The notes beneath the pieces are model-generated. The model saw only the letters and a list, made by a program, of their open reading frames with translations. It searched no databases and was not told where the DNA came from. Positions 12,073 through 24,013 of a stretch of DNA of 64,000 nt are shown piece after piece. The stretch is from Porphyra umbilicalis (Eukaryota; Rhodophyta; Bangiophyceae; Bangiales; Bangiaceae). The stretch covers positions 1 through 64,000 of the forward strand of contig KV918872.1 in assembly GCA_002049455.2 (NCBI GenBank), in the 5' to 3' direction. The translations under genes were made by a program, and so were the position numbers. Each line of letters begins with the position of its first letter. The first letter of the stretch is position 1.

Positions 12073-12250
12073 CAGGACCATTCACACCGGTATTGTGGCC
12101 GCAGCTGAGTGGTACAGTTTTCGAATCTCAACAAGTTATGGGCCCAGAAAAGTCCTTCTAAAGCTAGTTGACTTTGCAGAAGGCCACATGTTCAAATCTC
12201 GCCTGTGGGCGACTTGAAATCGCAGGAGAATGGGGATTGGCTTTGTGAGT
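12073..12250 (+). mobile_element. TRIM fragment, same family as 51168-51493
   Basis: Plus-strand fragment directly abutting the copia LTR end at 12070. It holds the 3' part of the short LTR (12073-12133, with CAGCTGAGTGGTAC), a primer site (AGTTATGGGCCCAG, 12134-12147) and part of the internal region with TGTTCAAATCTCGC and the CGACTTGAAATCGC hairpin. Similarity to the 51-kb copy fades near 12250. Incomplete and more diverged than the 51-kb copy. Confidence 0.75.
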
Positions 12251-13387
12251 GCACGCCTATTCAAGGTGGCTCTTCTGGATATGAAAGTTCCTGTTGCATT
12301 ACACGAATTGGATGAAATCGTCCCGATTCCTGCAGCAGTCTCAGTGGCTGTGGCGGCCGCCGGCGGTGGAAACAGCAATTGGGAGGCCCGTCTTCATCGA
12401 CAGCAGGTCCGTCGGTCACAAGATCGCCTACCTCGGGGGTCATTATCATTGTGCCGCCACCGTGCTGTCGCAGGGGTTGCCGCCGGCAAGCCAGCTGCGT
12501 CTTCACGCCCCCCCCCCTCTAGCCCCAGAACCCCTCCACCCCTCCACAACCCCCCGAATGTACTTCCCTATCCGGTCTCCTCCCCCCACGACGTACCGCG
12601 CCGTCAGCTGCGCGACATCCAGCATGGCCAGCTTCGCCACCGCGACACTACCACCCCCTCGCACGAACCACACGCACTGCGCCGCCCAGTCCTAGTCACA
12701 GGCCCGCGCACAGCACCACGCGGGCACCTGCGTCACGCCACTCGAGACTGTCCGCTTCAGTCACTGCGCGCCACAGGCAGATCACATTCCACGCGTCTCG
12801 GCTATCCTCGATCCTGGCCCTCTCCTGCGCGTTTAAAATTGAAGAGGGCGCAAGCGCATCGAGCAGCGACGGCGCGTGCCACCTCGGAAAGATAGTTTCG
12901 AAGGAATTTATAAAAAAATGCTTATCATACAGAAGCAGCGATGCAAACGATCCCCTTCAGGAGCGCCACTCTTCGCTACAAACGCAGCGCATCCCGGCCC
13001 TGTTGGCTCGCCGCAACCCTCACTCATTTCTTTCTGCCGCACGCGTCGGCTGCGGCCGCGCCGCCAGCCACGCCGGGCGGCGGCGTCGCCACACGCCTGA
13101 TCGCCTGGGGCCGTCCTCCTTCCCTGCGACACCCTCCCCCTCCCCTCAACGCAGAGGCCGCCCTACTGGCAACAGTAAATAATGGAGGGCGGCAAGGAAT
13201 GCGACGCGGGGGCTCCCCAACGCCCGCCGCTTGCTCGTCAGCGGCAGTTAATGGCACAGCGGCTCTCTCACTCGCCTGAGCGCCCGCGAGGTGGGCGCGG
13301 TCGACCCGACAATCGGGCCCCAACGGGCGACATGCGCTAATGACGACTACCACGCGGGGAAACCCCCGCCCCCCCCCCCCCTTTTCA
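12251..13387. other. No gene recognised
   Basis: GC-rich sequence with frames of up to about 220 codons (plus strand, 12230-12895) whose composition follows base content and which show no domain. A C-run block precedes the repeat boundary at 13388. Nothing else is supported. Confidence 0.5.
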
Positions 13388-13945
13388 GAGCATTTCCACC
13401 AATGTCGGGCCAACGCCATGTTGTGCACACGTTGCAGAAGCTTGTCTCAAATTTGCCGTTGGCCAGTTCTCGGGGCGGGTAACAATGTCGAGCGAGCACA
13501 CGGCGTTGCCAACGGAGGTCAAGCGAGTTAAAACGCGAATGTACTTGCGTCCGATTCGGGGTCGGTGCCGATGGCCGCGGGGCCAATGAGTTGCCAACGG
13601 AGCCGCCGTTGGCAACTCGTTGGCCCTGAGGCCAACGGGTTCTGTGCTCTGATTGGTCCATCGCAGTTTCACGGGGTTAAATGAGTGACAAGTGGCAGCT
13701 CATATTGTCCTCAGATTGCCCGATTTATCATGTTTTTGATTCGACAGCTACCCACGGATGGAATATGGGACCTCTCGCAACTGGACGGCCGCGTGCCAGC
13801 TCGGCCTCAGTGTCCTGATCTTTGGAGTATGTCACGTAACTCTTACGCGGTGGCGCGTGGTCGAACGTGATTTTGGGCCCGTCGGACAAGCGGCGCGATT
13901 CCACCGACACTGCCGAGACCAGTGGAACAGAGCGATTGCGGTACC
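13388..13945 (+). mobile_element. TTA-flanked Harbinger-like family, left-end fragment
   Basis: Begins GAGCATTTCCACC, matching the left end of the complete element at 43986 with one change, and stays similar to 43986-44530 through about 13945. It includes the near-perfect palindrome built of GCCAACGAGTTGCCAACGG (here 13577-13625). No minisatellite core or right end follows, and the three bases before the end (TCA) are not the expected TTA. Truncated copy. Confidence 0.75.
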
Positions 13946-14924
13946 CCCCTCATGTCATCACCCTGACAACCCCAACACAGCGACGGCCACCCAGACGGCT
14001 GGCCCACAAGTCACACCCCCCATGGGCGCCCGCTCTACCCGCCCCCCCCCCGCCACCACCGCCGAGCACGGGCCCCGCCGCCGAGGCCGCCACAGGCGCC
14101 ACCTAGCGTCGCGGCAGGCGGCGGGCCAACAAAATAATGAACAGCTGGCCTGATCGGCAACAGGCAAACAAACGCCCATCTGTTGTGCGGTCTGTTACGG
14201 CAACGAAGTCTGAACGGAATATGATTCTGTTCGGTGCGGCTGTTGATCTGTCTCGTGTGGGGATCCGTGAATGTGCCAGGAGCTCGTGCGGAACCACGCT
14301 CTCGCAGGTGGATTAGGCGTGGGGCACGGAGCCAAGTGCCTTAGGTGTCCCTCATCGCTCCTTTACTGAGACTGTCCGTCTGAGACGCGGAACTGGTTCA
14401 TGCAGAGGTCAGGACTCCTTCTGCTCCATGCCAAGTCATTTGCGACGGCTGTTCCTGAACAGAGCAGCTGTGTGCATTTTGGCTGCATGCCCGACCTTCA
14501 AACCCACAGCCCACCATCGTGCGCCCCCGCCACGATCGCCCTAGCGCCCCGACGTCCCCGCCCCGACGTCCTCACCCCGTCGTCCCCGCCTCGACGTCCC
14601 AGCCCCGCCGTCCCTGCTCCGACGTCCCTGCCCCGACGTCCCCGCCCCGGCCACCTGGCGTTGCCAAAGGTACCACCCCCGACCCGCTGCGACCTCTCCG
14701 GCCCCTGCAACGCGGCAAGGTCAACCGTGACAAGCGGCCCCGCCGCCAAGTCGCCCTGGCGTCCCCGCCCCCGTGGCCCGTGCCGCCCGGTGTTCACACC
14801 GTTCCGCGGCCATTGCCATTCCTCCGCACCACCCGCCGCCCCGATGCCGATGCCCCGCCGCCGCTTTGCACCGGCGGCCCACCGCCTGATATTTGCACAG
14901 CCCATCGTTGGAGACTGCCGCTCG
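13946..14924. repeat. C-rich unassigned region with a 15-bp minisatellite (about 14543-14660)
   Basis: About seven imperfect units of roughly 15 bp (core CCCGACGTCCCCGC) lie at 14543-14660. Surrounding sequence is C-rich with no recognisable gene. The plus-strand frame crossing it (14400-15422) reads Pro/Arg/Thr repeats and then runs over the antisense of the transposase-like gene, so I do not accept it as coding. Confidence 0.55.
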
Positions 14925-16708
14925 CTAGCTTCTTGGGTTGAGCGGGCGGGAGGTGAAAGGATAAAACTTGTTGGTGAAGAAGCGCGCTGCGTAACGCTCT
15001 GCAACATTGTCCGGAACGTTGGACGGCACGGCACGCAACCTGTGCCGTTCAGAGAGGTCTTGGGAGTCCGTCACAACGTGCTCCATCCGAAGCACACTTG
15101 TCAGCGGCACACGTCAAAGGAGCGCCAAGTCATCGGCGGGAATTTTGAAGTGCCACGCCATGCGCTTGTACCCAAACTTGGTTTGCGAGCAACGGGGAAT
15201 AGACGCAACATCGTTCATGCGTCGGATCACAGCAAAGTCATCCACAATGCCACCGAGCATGCGTACAACGAGCAGGACTCACCCAAGCTGCCGTTGGCCG
15301 CTCTCGCCGACGAACCAAATCTAGTCGAACCTTGGCTTTGCCAGGTGGGACTCGATGGCGCAAGCCGTTTGAACCACAGAGGATGCCCCCCACTCGAACA
15401 AGCAATGAGAGGTAAAAGATGACGACACAACGAAAGAGTAGCTGGCCTCCCTGGAAAGCAGCATACCCAGACCCTCCATCCCAGGAAGCTGCTCAGCGTC
15501 GGCGACGCTGATGCGCAAGCAGCGGTGTGACCTTGATAACGCCACTGTGGTATTCATCGCCACGTCGCCGGCATCGGCGTCATCCTTCAGCAAGCAATGG
15601 AGCCCGTCGTCACCTTTGGCGTGCTCGAGCTCAAGCTCCCTTATCTCACGCAGCACCTCAGCTTTCGACTCAGCTGCCCTCATCATCTGTACGGCCGTTA
15701 TGGGACCGCGCCTATTGGGCCGTGTGATCATCTTCTTACACGGGCCATGTAGGGCCTCGTTCTCACTTGTGTCTCCCTCCCACAAGTTGCCGTAACCTAG
15801 CAGAGCCGCCAGGAGGTGGTGGGCCAGACTATGCGCCTTTGTCGTGTGGGCCGGCCCGAAGAGAAGGTCATAGTGGTCCACAATAAAATCGCGCGCCTCA
15901 TCTGCCAGATCACACATCTGCAGCTCCGACATATGGATGGTGTCCGCAATGTTGTCACTCATCAGGCACCCGCCAAGCACCGCCATAAGACAGTAGACTT
16001 CCAGAACTGGGATGTGAAACGGGTCGTCCCCGAAGAGCCACCGGTATTTGTCCGAAGTGACGATGTTGGGCACGACAGGGTCAGGCAACACCTCCTCCGC
16101 TGCCTCGAGGGCGAAACCATCAGGCTCGTGTCCATCGAATAGTTCTTCGTTGTCTTGAGGTGAACGCCGACGTTGCTCGACTGCTTGTGCTGGTGCTTCA
16201 TCGGCGTGGCGGGCGAATTGCTCTTCTGCGGGACCGCCGACACCCGCAATGATGTCGGGCATCATCGTGAGCCCATGCCGCCATAGCCGCCCCGTTATCT
16301 GCAACTGCTTTTCGGTCGGTGGCACATAAAACCTGTCCCCAACATAACCAAGATAATGTAAACGCAAGTGGCCCATAAACCACAATTAGATCTGGTCAGC
16401 TCAGCAGGTGCAAGTTAGAGACACGCAATGCCGCACAAGGGGGCCCCCACAGGACAAAGAGTGAGATGGTACTGACTGTACTCGGAGAACAACAGAAACA
16501 TACCTCGGTGGTGTCGGAGAAGGTACACCGTGATGTCCTAGTGACCACGCGCGCTGGTTGAGCGCTTCCAGTGTGTCCGGAACTGGCCCGAGACGAGCGT
16601 CCTTGCCTGCACACGCCACGCGCAGGAAGGAGGGGAAGCCCTGAGCGACCATGCGCACGACTCCAAGCTTCCAAACATGAAGGACGTCAAACAAGATGAT
16701 TTTAATTA

Positions 16709-19067
16709 CAGTCGTTCCACAAAAAACCTAGCAATCAGCCGAGATCAATATTACCACCCATATGTTCCTCGTTTCGCGTAAACGTGGCTGAGAACCAGTG
16801 ACGTGTCAACGAACAATTCTCAAAGGCGCTTTTCTGCTCAAGCACTTCGGGTGCTCAGACACACGAGGCAGCACATGACAGCAATGTGCCCACCATCGCT
16901 CTTTCTGGCCCCCCACACCGTGGAGCAGGGCCCTTCGGCCATTCTGGCTGGTCGGCCATTGGGGGGCGTGCCAGGGGTCACTCGTCTTGTTGCAATTTCT
17001 GATCGCGGAGGCGGGCCCGTCAGCCAATTTAGCTTACCGCCCAGTGCGAGGTGGACAGAGATCATAAGATCTCCTCTTGCGAGCTATTTTGGGACGATGG
17101 CAAGTCCATTGCGAAATCATCGGGAATCGCAGCATATTTTGATCCTGGTCTGATCCCTGAACAATGGCCCGACGGTCGAGATCATGGGCCCGTTCTCGGT
17201 CGCTCAATATTGCAGTCTGAAACTTGTGACGAGCCGGGCGCATATGTCGACCGGACGACGGCGTCGCCGATCCGGTCGACGTCGCCACCGCGATCCGTTA
17301 CCCCCCCCCCCCCCCCCGCTCCCCCCCCCCCCCGCACCGCCGCCACCGCGATTCGCGCCCCCCCCTTCCCCCCCTCCTGCCCCCCCCCCCCCCCCATCGC
17401 CGCCATCGCGATCCGTGCTTCCCCCCCCACCGCCGCCGTCGAGGCCGGCGCCGGCGCCGCGGCTCCCCCATTCTGTATGCGCTCGTCACCGCTGTTGCTG
17501 CTCTCGTCTGGCGTCCTAGCTCTTTTGCACGTTTATTGTTGTCCTCTTTCTTGTTCACGTGGCTGTTCCTATATCGCCTGAAGACGTAAATTACTCTTGC
17601 TGTTGTTTCTTTCTCTGCCACCTTGTCATGAAGCTGTTGCTATGGGACTCAAAGCGGAGTCCTCCCAACTGAGTGCATCGCATCTTTGTCGAAAACGTTT
17701 CTCATGGCCCTTCTAAAATGCACATAACATGCTCGCCGAGAGCGAGAAGGGGACGCGCTTTCGGACCAGTACGGAGAGGCCACAAACATAAGCGCAAGCC
17801 CATTTATTCCTGAGACAACAACACAGCAAACAAAAGACAAAAGAGAACACCAACATGGCAGCCACAGCGGTGATCAGCACCAACGGGCGAGGGCGGAAAA
17901 GCGGCGCGGGCTGCAGACCGGGCAACTGCGGCGTGGGTGGGGGGGGGGGGCAGGGGGGGGGGAAGGGGGGGGGGAAGGGGGGGGCGCGAATCGCGGTGGC
18001 GGCGGTGCGGGGGGGGGGGGGAGCGGGGGGGGGGGGGGGGGGTAACGGATCGCGGTGGCGACGTCGACCGGATCGGCGACGCCGTCGTCCGGTCGACATA
18101 TGCGCCCGGCTCGTCACAAGTTTCAGACTGCAATATTGAGCGACCGAGAACGGGCCCATGATCTCGACCGTCGGGCCATTGTTCAGGGATCAGACCAGGA
18201 TCAAAATATGCTGCGATTCCCGATGATTTCGCAATGGACTTGCCATCGTCCCAAAATAGCTCGCAAGAGGAGATCTTATGGTCTCTGTCCACCTCGCACT
18301 CGGCCGTCAGCCAAAATTGGGCGACGGGCTGGCCTCCGCGCTCTGAACATTGAAACGGGACATGTGACCCCTGGCACGCCCCCCAATGGCCGACCAGCCA
18401 GAATGGCCGAAGGGCCCTGCTCCACGGTGTGGGGGGCCAGAAAGAGCGATGGAAGGCACATTGCTGTCATGTGCTGCCTCGTGTGTCAGACCAGCCCGCG
18501 TCTGATGAGGCCATTCCCGAAAAAGGTGAAGTATACCGACAGCACCAACCCGCTCAGTCGTGACCTGCCTCCACGCAGTCCGTGAGCCGGTGACAAGTGG
18601 GGTATCTATTGAAGGGCCCTTTCTCAATAGAGACGCTCTGGCGCTTTCTCATTGGTCCACCAGATCACCGACAAAAAGGGCAGTGCCTCCTAAACCCTCG
18701 CGCCAATGCAGGCGCAGAGCCGTGGGAACTATTGAGGCTACAATTGGCCGGCCTACGCGATAGTGCCCACCACGTGGGAACGCGGGCCACATTCTGGAGC
18801 CATGTCTGCAAAGGACCCGCCACGAACGCCGAAGTCGGGCGCGGCGTCGGCTGTTCCCGAAAGTTTGTTTCAGAAATCTCAAGTCCCTCACGAGAGGGTC
18901 CCCCAGGACCACTGGGCGTCTCCTGGAATCGTGGATTGGTCACGTTAAAGGGATTTTCGAGAGCGCCTGTCCAAAATCGAGAGCGTTGCATCGCAAAAGA
19001 GGCACATGTGAGATGTCGAGGGCACTATTGATCCCGCCGGAGTGCTAGGTTTTTTGTGGAACGACTG
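16709..19067. mobile_element. Tc1/mariner-like non-autonomous element (copy 2)
   Basis: Copy 2 of the element at 1607-3948, with the same inverted ends and TA flanks (16707-16708 and 19068-19069). It is 17 bp longer, mainly because homopolymers are longer. The insertion point is in the transposase-like gene just upstream (in gene sense) of the LHVWKLGVVRM block, and the flanking codons are in the same phase once the element and one TA are removed. It moved with the surrounding duplication and is not an independent insertion. Confidence 0.8.
16858..18487. repeat. Long inverted repeat with mirrored poly(C)/poly(G) blocks (copy 2)
   Basis: Copy 2 of the inverted repeat at 1755-3371. The arms are about 16858-17395 and 17938-18487. 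Homopolymer lengths differ from copy 1 by one to a few bases, so no run length here should be trusted. Arm identity is high by eye, suggesting either recent formation or ongoing conversion between arms. Confidence 0.85.
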
Positions 19068-21719
19068 TAGCTGATTGTTGTCGGTTGACAACCCCCACAC
19101 CACAACAAGAGCAGGCACGAATGCAAGGGCGCTGTGCTCAGCACCCAGGTGCTTGCGCAGAGCAGGTCGCGGATCACAATCTCGGGTGATATCTCGTTTC
19201 AGCTGGGCGTCAACGAGGGCAGTCACATCCCCCCGAGGTGCCCCCAGCCCCGCATTTCTGCCCGCGACGCCCCTCTGAACCATACTGTGGGAGAAAAAAA
19301 AACTCGCACCCATTGCCCATAAGGCAAACAACAGAGCGCTCTCCAAGTTGATCGGCGACCAGTCCCACAATGCGTGGCACCGAGAGCATCTCCTGTTGGC
19401 CCGGGAACTCCACCGTGACCCCGGTCTTGCTCGCGTCGACGAAACGACGAAGAAGGATGGCAACGCACCGCTGAAAACCAGATTGCGAGTGTCGCTCGCT
19501 CGGGTTCGTGCGGCCTCCGTCCGGGCGACGGGCTTTCCGACATGTGAGATGTAGCGAATTGTTACTTTCAGCACAGTCCGGTCCAGAATGTTAACGACAC
19601 GGGCCCAAATTGGGTTCATGTAATGCACTCCGGACCGAGACAAGACGGCCTCATCCACAACGAGCTGTACACCCAAAACAAACGCAAGCGAGCCATGGCG
19701 CCGACGGTCAGAGCACTCCTCCGTTAGAAAAAAGTCACTGTTCATCATCTCGGCTCGCAAGCGCGTGCCGTCCTGCCCAACGCCCAGCTACTCCCCCCAA
19801 AGCTGGACATGGCTCGCTTTCTTGAGAAAATCCATCACAGCAAGCAGAAGGTCCCGTGAGTATAACGTATACACAGCGCCTTTCACTTCCAACGGCGTCT
19901 TCGCCCAGCAGAATTTTGAGAGCACCCGACGCTGCTCTCCCCGCACGGCCGCCACAAAAGAGTGATGAGTGACAAAGACACGAGCGAGCCCGCCAATGTC
20001 GGGACTGTCACTGTCCACCTCAACATCTTCCTCGTCATGTGGTAGACGGTCTCGGTCGGCAGCAGCCGAAAGAACCCAAAATTGCCGCAGTCTTGGAGCA
20101 CGACGACCACTAATGCAACGTCGTTCCGGACCCCCACCCTTCTCTGCCATCTGCCAGACCGAGATGTTCGTCATCTGGTCTGCCTCAGCGAGGCCCCGAC
20201 CGCCAGCACGAAGTGTAAACTTGAGCGCAGCGCGAAGCAATGGTGTTTTGAAGACCGAAGATTGTTGCTCGATAGCGGGAGGGACCAACCGCCGCATTTT
20301 TCCAGCTTCCGGCTTGGCAAGGTAGTAAGCCCAGATGCGCGACGCAGTCGATGTCTGGGAGATATTTCGCGGCCGTGGGGTAGCGAGAGACCCGCGCATG
20401 TAGGTGTCACTAGGCAGGTGTATGACGCCGAGCCCTCCAAGTAGGGGATGCTCTGCGTCCGAGTCATCGCCAGATGCGGTCGCGGCGGCGGGAGAAGCAG
20501 CAGGCGCCGCGGGCTAGGGCAGGGTGCTCTGGTTGCCAGAAAACGTCCTCCCCGAAGATGAAAGCTCCGCTAAGACCAAGGCAGCTGCTGCCTGGCGGCG
20601 CGCGGTTACGTCGCCGCGCGCGTAGAGTTCGACGAACGCAGGCGGCGGAACAAGCCGGTTTTTCCGCCGGTGACGAACGCTCATGTGGTGAGTCCGAGCC
20701 GCTTGGGTGACAAACACCCGAGGGCAGAACCACCACAAGCAGGAGCCATAGTCCTTCCTGCCATTGTGGACGGCAGCATCCGAACCCATTTTCTGCTCCG
20801 ACCAATCATGAATCAGAAGGGGGCAGACCGAGACATGGCGTCGTAGGAGTTAGCAGGAAACTACAGGTTCAAGGGCGAGTGAGACGGGGCGACGCCGGCG
20901 CGCCGCACACTGAGACTCCAAAGAAAACATACATGGCGATGATGAAGGTGCAGGACAGAAGAATCCGGGATCTGCCCGCGCGCGGGCGTAGATGTTGTGT
21001 GGGAAGGGGGGAGGGGACGGTAGCGCAGGGTCGGAGAGCCCCGCCGTGTACCTAAAACGCAGACCCTCAAGCGCGGGTTGCTCCCCGCGCGACCGAGCAG
21101 CCGCGGTCCTCTCGGCGGCGGGGCGCCCGGTCGAAGACGCGACGCCACGACATGCGGCACTCAGCGCCGCCGAGGGCAGGAAGTACAGAGTCTGCCATTA
21201 GCATCCTGCATCGGGGCGTCAGGGGGAACCTCGGGGCCAGTGCCTGAGCATGCGGCTAACCGGTGCCCAACACACAGAGTGTGGCGACTCCCAGTCAAGC
21301 TCCGTATCCACACAAAGTGCCCGCCTTCAATAACAGGCCTCTACGATGATGAGCACGGCGAGTGCGCTACGCCCGACTCGTGGGGTCGCCAGTCGGAAAT
21401 AATCTGACAAATGTTTGTGCAACGCCAGTCGGCAAAGATCTGACAAATCCTTGGCAACGCAAAGCATTGCAAGCCCCGGCCTTACATATACTTGGATCCT
21501 CCTTTGCGGATATCTCACGTGCCACCTGGTCAACATGAGATGGTCTCTTCAAGAATGTGGACCTCCCAGTCACTTTATAATGTACCTGCGTAGTCAACTT
21601 CATGAGCAACTGCCGCCAGCGATTTCCCGAACTCTTCGACAGCCTGGAGAACCACGCTCCAGATTGACACCCGCCACCCACCGCATCGCGCCCACCCACC
21701 CTGTCGCCGTCATCTGTAA

Positions 21720-23123
21720 ATGCTGGGTTCCACGACCTCTGCCCTTCCCATGAGCTACACGCCCCTCTCCCTTCCCTTTCGGGCCTTCACGCATTTCTGC
21801 CATTGGTTTTCATGCGCTTCTTGGGTGCTCAACTTGCATCTTTCGTTGTCGCGCTCCAGCGCCACGGACGGATGTCGTCCCACCCCCCCCCGCCCTCTTC
21901 CCACGCGCCACGTCCCTCCTGCCCCTGGCAGCCTCTGTCTTCGCCTCCGACGCCCCCTCACCGTCGGCCTTGCGGGTATGCTTCCCTTTCTTCCTCCCCC
22001 TTGCCCTGTTCCGTTTTTCATCGCTTCGGGCCACCTACTGTGCCTGCCTTGTGGGAATGTTCTGGAGTACAAGTGCCACCTCCTATCTCCCTCATACCTC
22101 GGCCACCCTTCTATGTGCTTTCACCGGCCCCCCCCGGCCCGCATGGCTGTGCGCCTGGTGTTTTGTTCGACGCCACCTCCATTCCTTTCTCCCACAGACT
22201 CTCCACCCATTGCTTTGCACCACCCGCGGCGCTGTCCTTGCGGGTGCAACTCTAGCGCGAGTGCCACCCCTTCTTCCTCCCCGGCACCACGTCCGCCTGT
22301 GCACGGTGTCACACCCCCCCCCTCCCCTTGTCCCCATTGGGTGTGGGTGCGCGTCTTTGGGTCCCACCCAACCCCTCCCCTTTCCGCGCCATCCCGCCTG
22401 TCTCTTTTTTGCATGCCGCTGCACCGGCTCTTCACTGACGCTCTGGGGCCTATGATCGGGCCGGCGGTTGCTTGTGCCATACCAGCTGCCACGCGTGGTG
22501 CGGCCGGCTGTGTCTTGAAGAGCGAGGGCAAGTGCGGTGATCGTAGTTGTGAGCCGTCTCAACCACCCCCCCCCCCCTCACTCGGGCTCTTCCGGAGCCT
22601 CTCTTCTGCTCCTCTGCTGCGGGCGTCGGTTGCATTCACATTGTCCCCCTACACGGTGTTTTTGGGGCCCATCCCCCTGTTGCTGTTCGCTTTCAATAAC
22701 GTCCCTACCGCGGCGGCCCGTACCGCGCGCGTCCCGCAAACGTCTACGGATGCCGCCGCGGAGGAGCACGTCACTGATGTCGACGCACTTCGGCAGAGAG
22801 CCTTCACCTCGTCGTCAAAGGGGAAGGCGGTGGCCAAGAGTGAGCCCGTGGAGGAGGTCATCGAAAGGCACAAGGCGATGGCCAAGAGCGTGCCCGTCGG
22901 GGAGGTCGTCGACGAGCGCAAGGCGGTGTCCAAGGGCAAGACAGTGTCTAACGGCGTGCACGTGGAGGAGGTCATTGACGTGGAAAACCCACAACTGTCG
23001 ACGGGGATGGTGCCTTGCTGCGCCGCCGGCTCGTCGGCTGCCGGCCAGCCGCAGTTGCCCCAAATGAACTTATCTGGGGCGCTCGGAGTGGCCTTGTTCG
23101 ACCAGACACTGTCTTGCCCTTGA
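21720..23123 (+). CDS. Hypothetical protein, proline-rich with charged C-terminal repeats (copy 2)
   Basis: Open frame of 467 codons; in copy 1 the same region (6591-7993) is split by a one-base difference in a C run near 7190. Residues 1-300 are Pro/Ser/Cys-rich, without a domain I recognise, and may include non-coding sequence. Residues about 350-440 change character: three imperfect units of 18-19 residues share KGKAVAKSEPVEEV, KAMAKSVPVGEVV and KGKTVSNGVHVEEV. That repeated, charged part with G/C-ending codons is the best evidence of coding. The true start is unknown and upstream introns are possible. It may be ORF1 of a mobile element. Confidence 0.35.
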   Translation: MLGSTTSALPMSYTPLSLPFRAFTHFCHWFSCASWVLNLHLSLSRSSATDGCRPTPPRPLPTRHVPPAPGSLCLRLRRPLTVGLAGMLPFLPPPCPVPFFIASGHLLCLPCGNVLEYKCHLLSPSYLGHPSMCFHRPPPARMAVRLVFCSTPPPFLSPTDSPPIALHHPRRCPCGCNSSASATPSSSPAPRPPVHGVTPPPSPCPHWVWVRVFGSHPTPPLSAPSRLSLFCMPLHRLFTDALGPMIGPAVACAIPAATRGAAGCVLKSEGKCGDRSCEPSQPPPPPSLGLFRSLSSAPLLRASVAFTLSPYTVFLGPIPLLLFAFNNVPTAAARTARVPQTSTDAAAEEHVTDVDALRQRAFTSSSKGKAVAKSEPVEEVIERHKAMAKSVPVGEVVDERKAVSKGKTVSNGVHVEEVIDVENPQLSTGMVPCCAAGSSAAGQPQLPQMNLSGALGVALFDQTLSCP

Positions 23124-23866
23124 AAACCGCCTTGCGCTCGTCGAAGATGGACGTCATGGCGCAGGAGGCCCAAGAGGCCGAGGCCGCGAGTGAGCCTTTT
23201 GGCGCGGACACGACGTCGGGTGCAGCTGCTGGTGCCTTGTCACTGGGCGGCGCGCCAGACGCTGGCCTTGCCGGTCAAATTACGCTGGGCAAGGCGGTGG
23301 CTATAGCTGTTGCGGAGATTCTGGCGGAGCGGAGCGAGCAGATGAACATGCCGTGACCGCCCATTGTGGCTGAGACGACGGCGCCGGCGGCGCCCGCTGG
23401 GACTTTGCCTCCGGATGCCGCCTCGTTGGTGCACGGGGGCGCCACGTCGGTCCGGCTACGTGCGTCAACTTCGGGTGCGCCGACTGACGCGCGGGCCCGA
23501 ACGTTTCCGCGCCTGGCAGCACCTACTATATCGCTGGGCTCGGCCGCTATGCCGCCGCCGCACCGCACTCGCCCGCGATCGAAGTGGGACCACAAACTCT
23601 TTGCGCGCAAGGCGGCCTTCATGTCGGTTCTTCCATCTGTTTCCCGCATGGCGGCTTATCTGCCGTCGCCGCCGTCATGTGGCCGCCGGTCAGGGTACCG
23701 TCACTTGGGCGGCGCCTCGTCAGGTGCTGAGACGGGCTCGGAGGCTGATTCAGGCTCAAGCACCGCAGCAGACGGCGAAGATGGACATTTCGGACGCTCT
23801 GCGCAGCGGTCTTTCTTTCGTGCGCCGCGTGATTACACTTTTCCAAGGGGAGCTCGTCGTCGTTAA
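23015..23866 (+). CDS. Hypothetical ORF continuing in frame past one TGA (copy 2)
   Basis: The frame opening at 23015 runs 113 codons to TGA at 23354-23356 and then stays open in the same phase to 23866, another 170 codons. The stretch before the stop (KAVAIAVAEILAERSEQM) is protein-like. After it come Ala/Pro/Ser-rich and acidic residues (SGAETGSEADSGSSTAADGE). It overlaps the C-terminal part of the preceding ORF in a different frame, so a frame change or intron near 23100 may join the two. The stop context CCG TGA CCG also occurs, in the same register, in the Myb-like ORF at 43424. Copy 1 is 7885-8598. Function unknown. Confidence 0.3.
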
Positions 23867-24013
23867 GTCCCAGACCGCGTTAACCTTTCGCCGTGTGGAC
23901 GGTCTGGCTGCTGCGGCGGACCGACGTGAACCTCTCTGAAGTACCACAATCTTGGAAGCTTCCTCGAGAGGAGGGAAGTAACGGCCGTCTTAGCCGCTCG
24001 CGCGACACCCGCT

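Larger units (their letters stand above)
14925..20789 (-). pseudogene. CACTA/Plavaka-like transposase gene (copy 2), interrupted by a TA-flanked element
   Basis: This looks like one large minus-strand transposase gene read in pieces. The N-terminal piece (20789-20514) has a C2H2-like finger (C-x4-C-x11-H-x5-H, residues about 17-40), as often seen at the N-terminus of Plavaka/CACTA transposases. Pieces at about 20400-19790 and 19760-19070 hold the middle; motifs there are GVHYMNP, VVNILDRTV and HVGKPVART. The stretch around 16690 (FDVLHVWKLGVVRM) resembles the D-x-x-H-n-x-x-L-G-V block of these proteins. The C-terminal ORF 16385-15321 contains HSLAHHLLAALLGYGNLWEG and SENEALHGPCKKM, and a tail ends near 14940. 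A likely intron lies at 16333-16503 (donor GAG/GTATGT, acceptor GGGGACAG). The element at 16709-19067 sits inside the coding part, and removing it with one TA leaves the frame open here. Other frame changes may be sequencing indels. The family assignment is by motif memory only. Confidence 0.5.

Noticed and set aside
14400-15422. 340-codon plus-strand frame
   Set aside because: Its first half is a C-rich minisatellite and the second half is antisense to the transposase-like gene.
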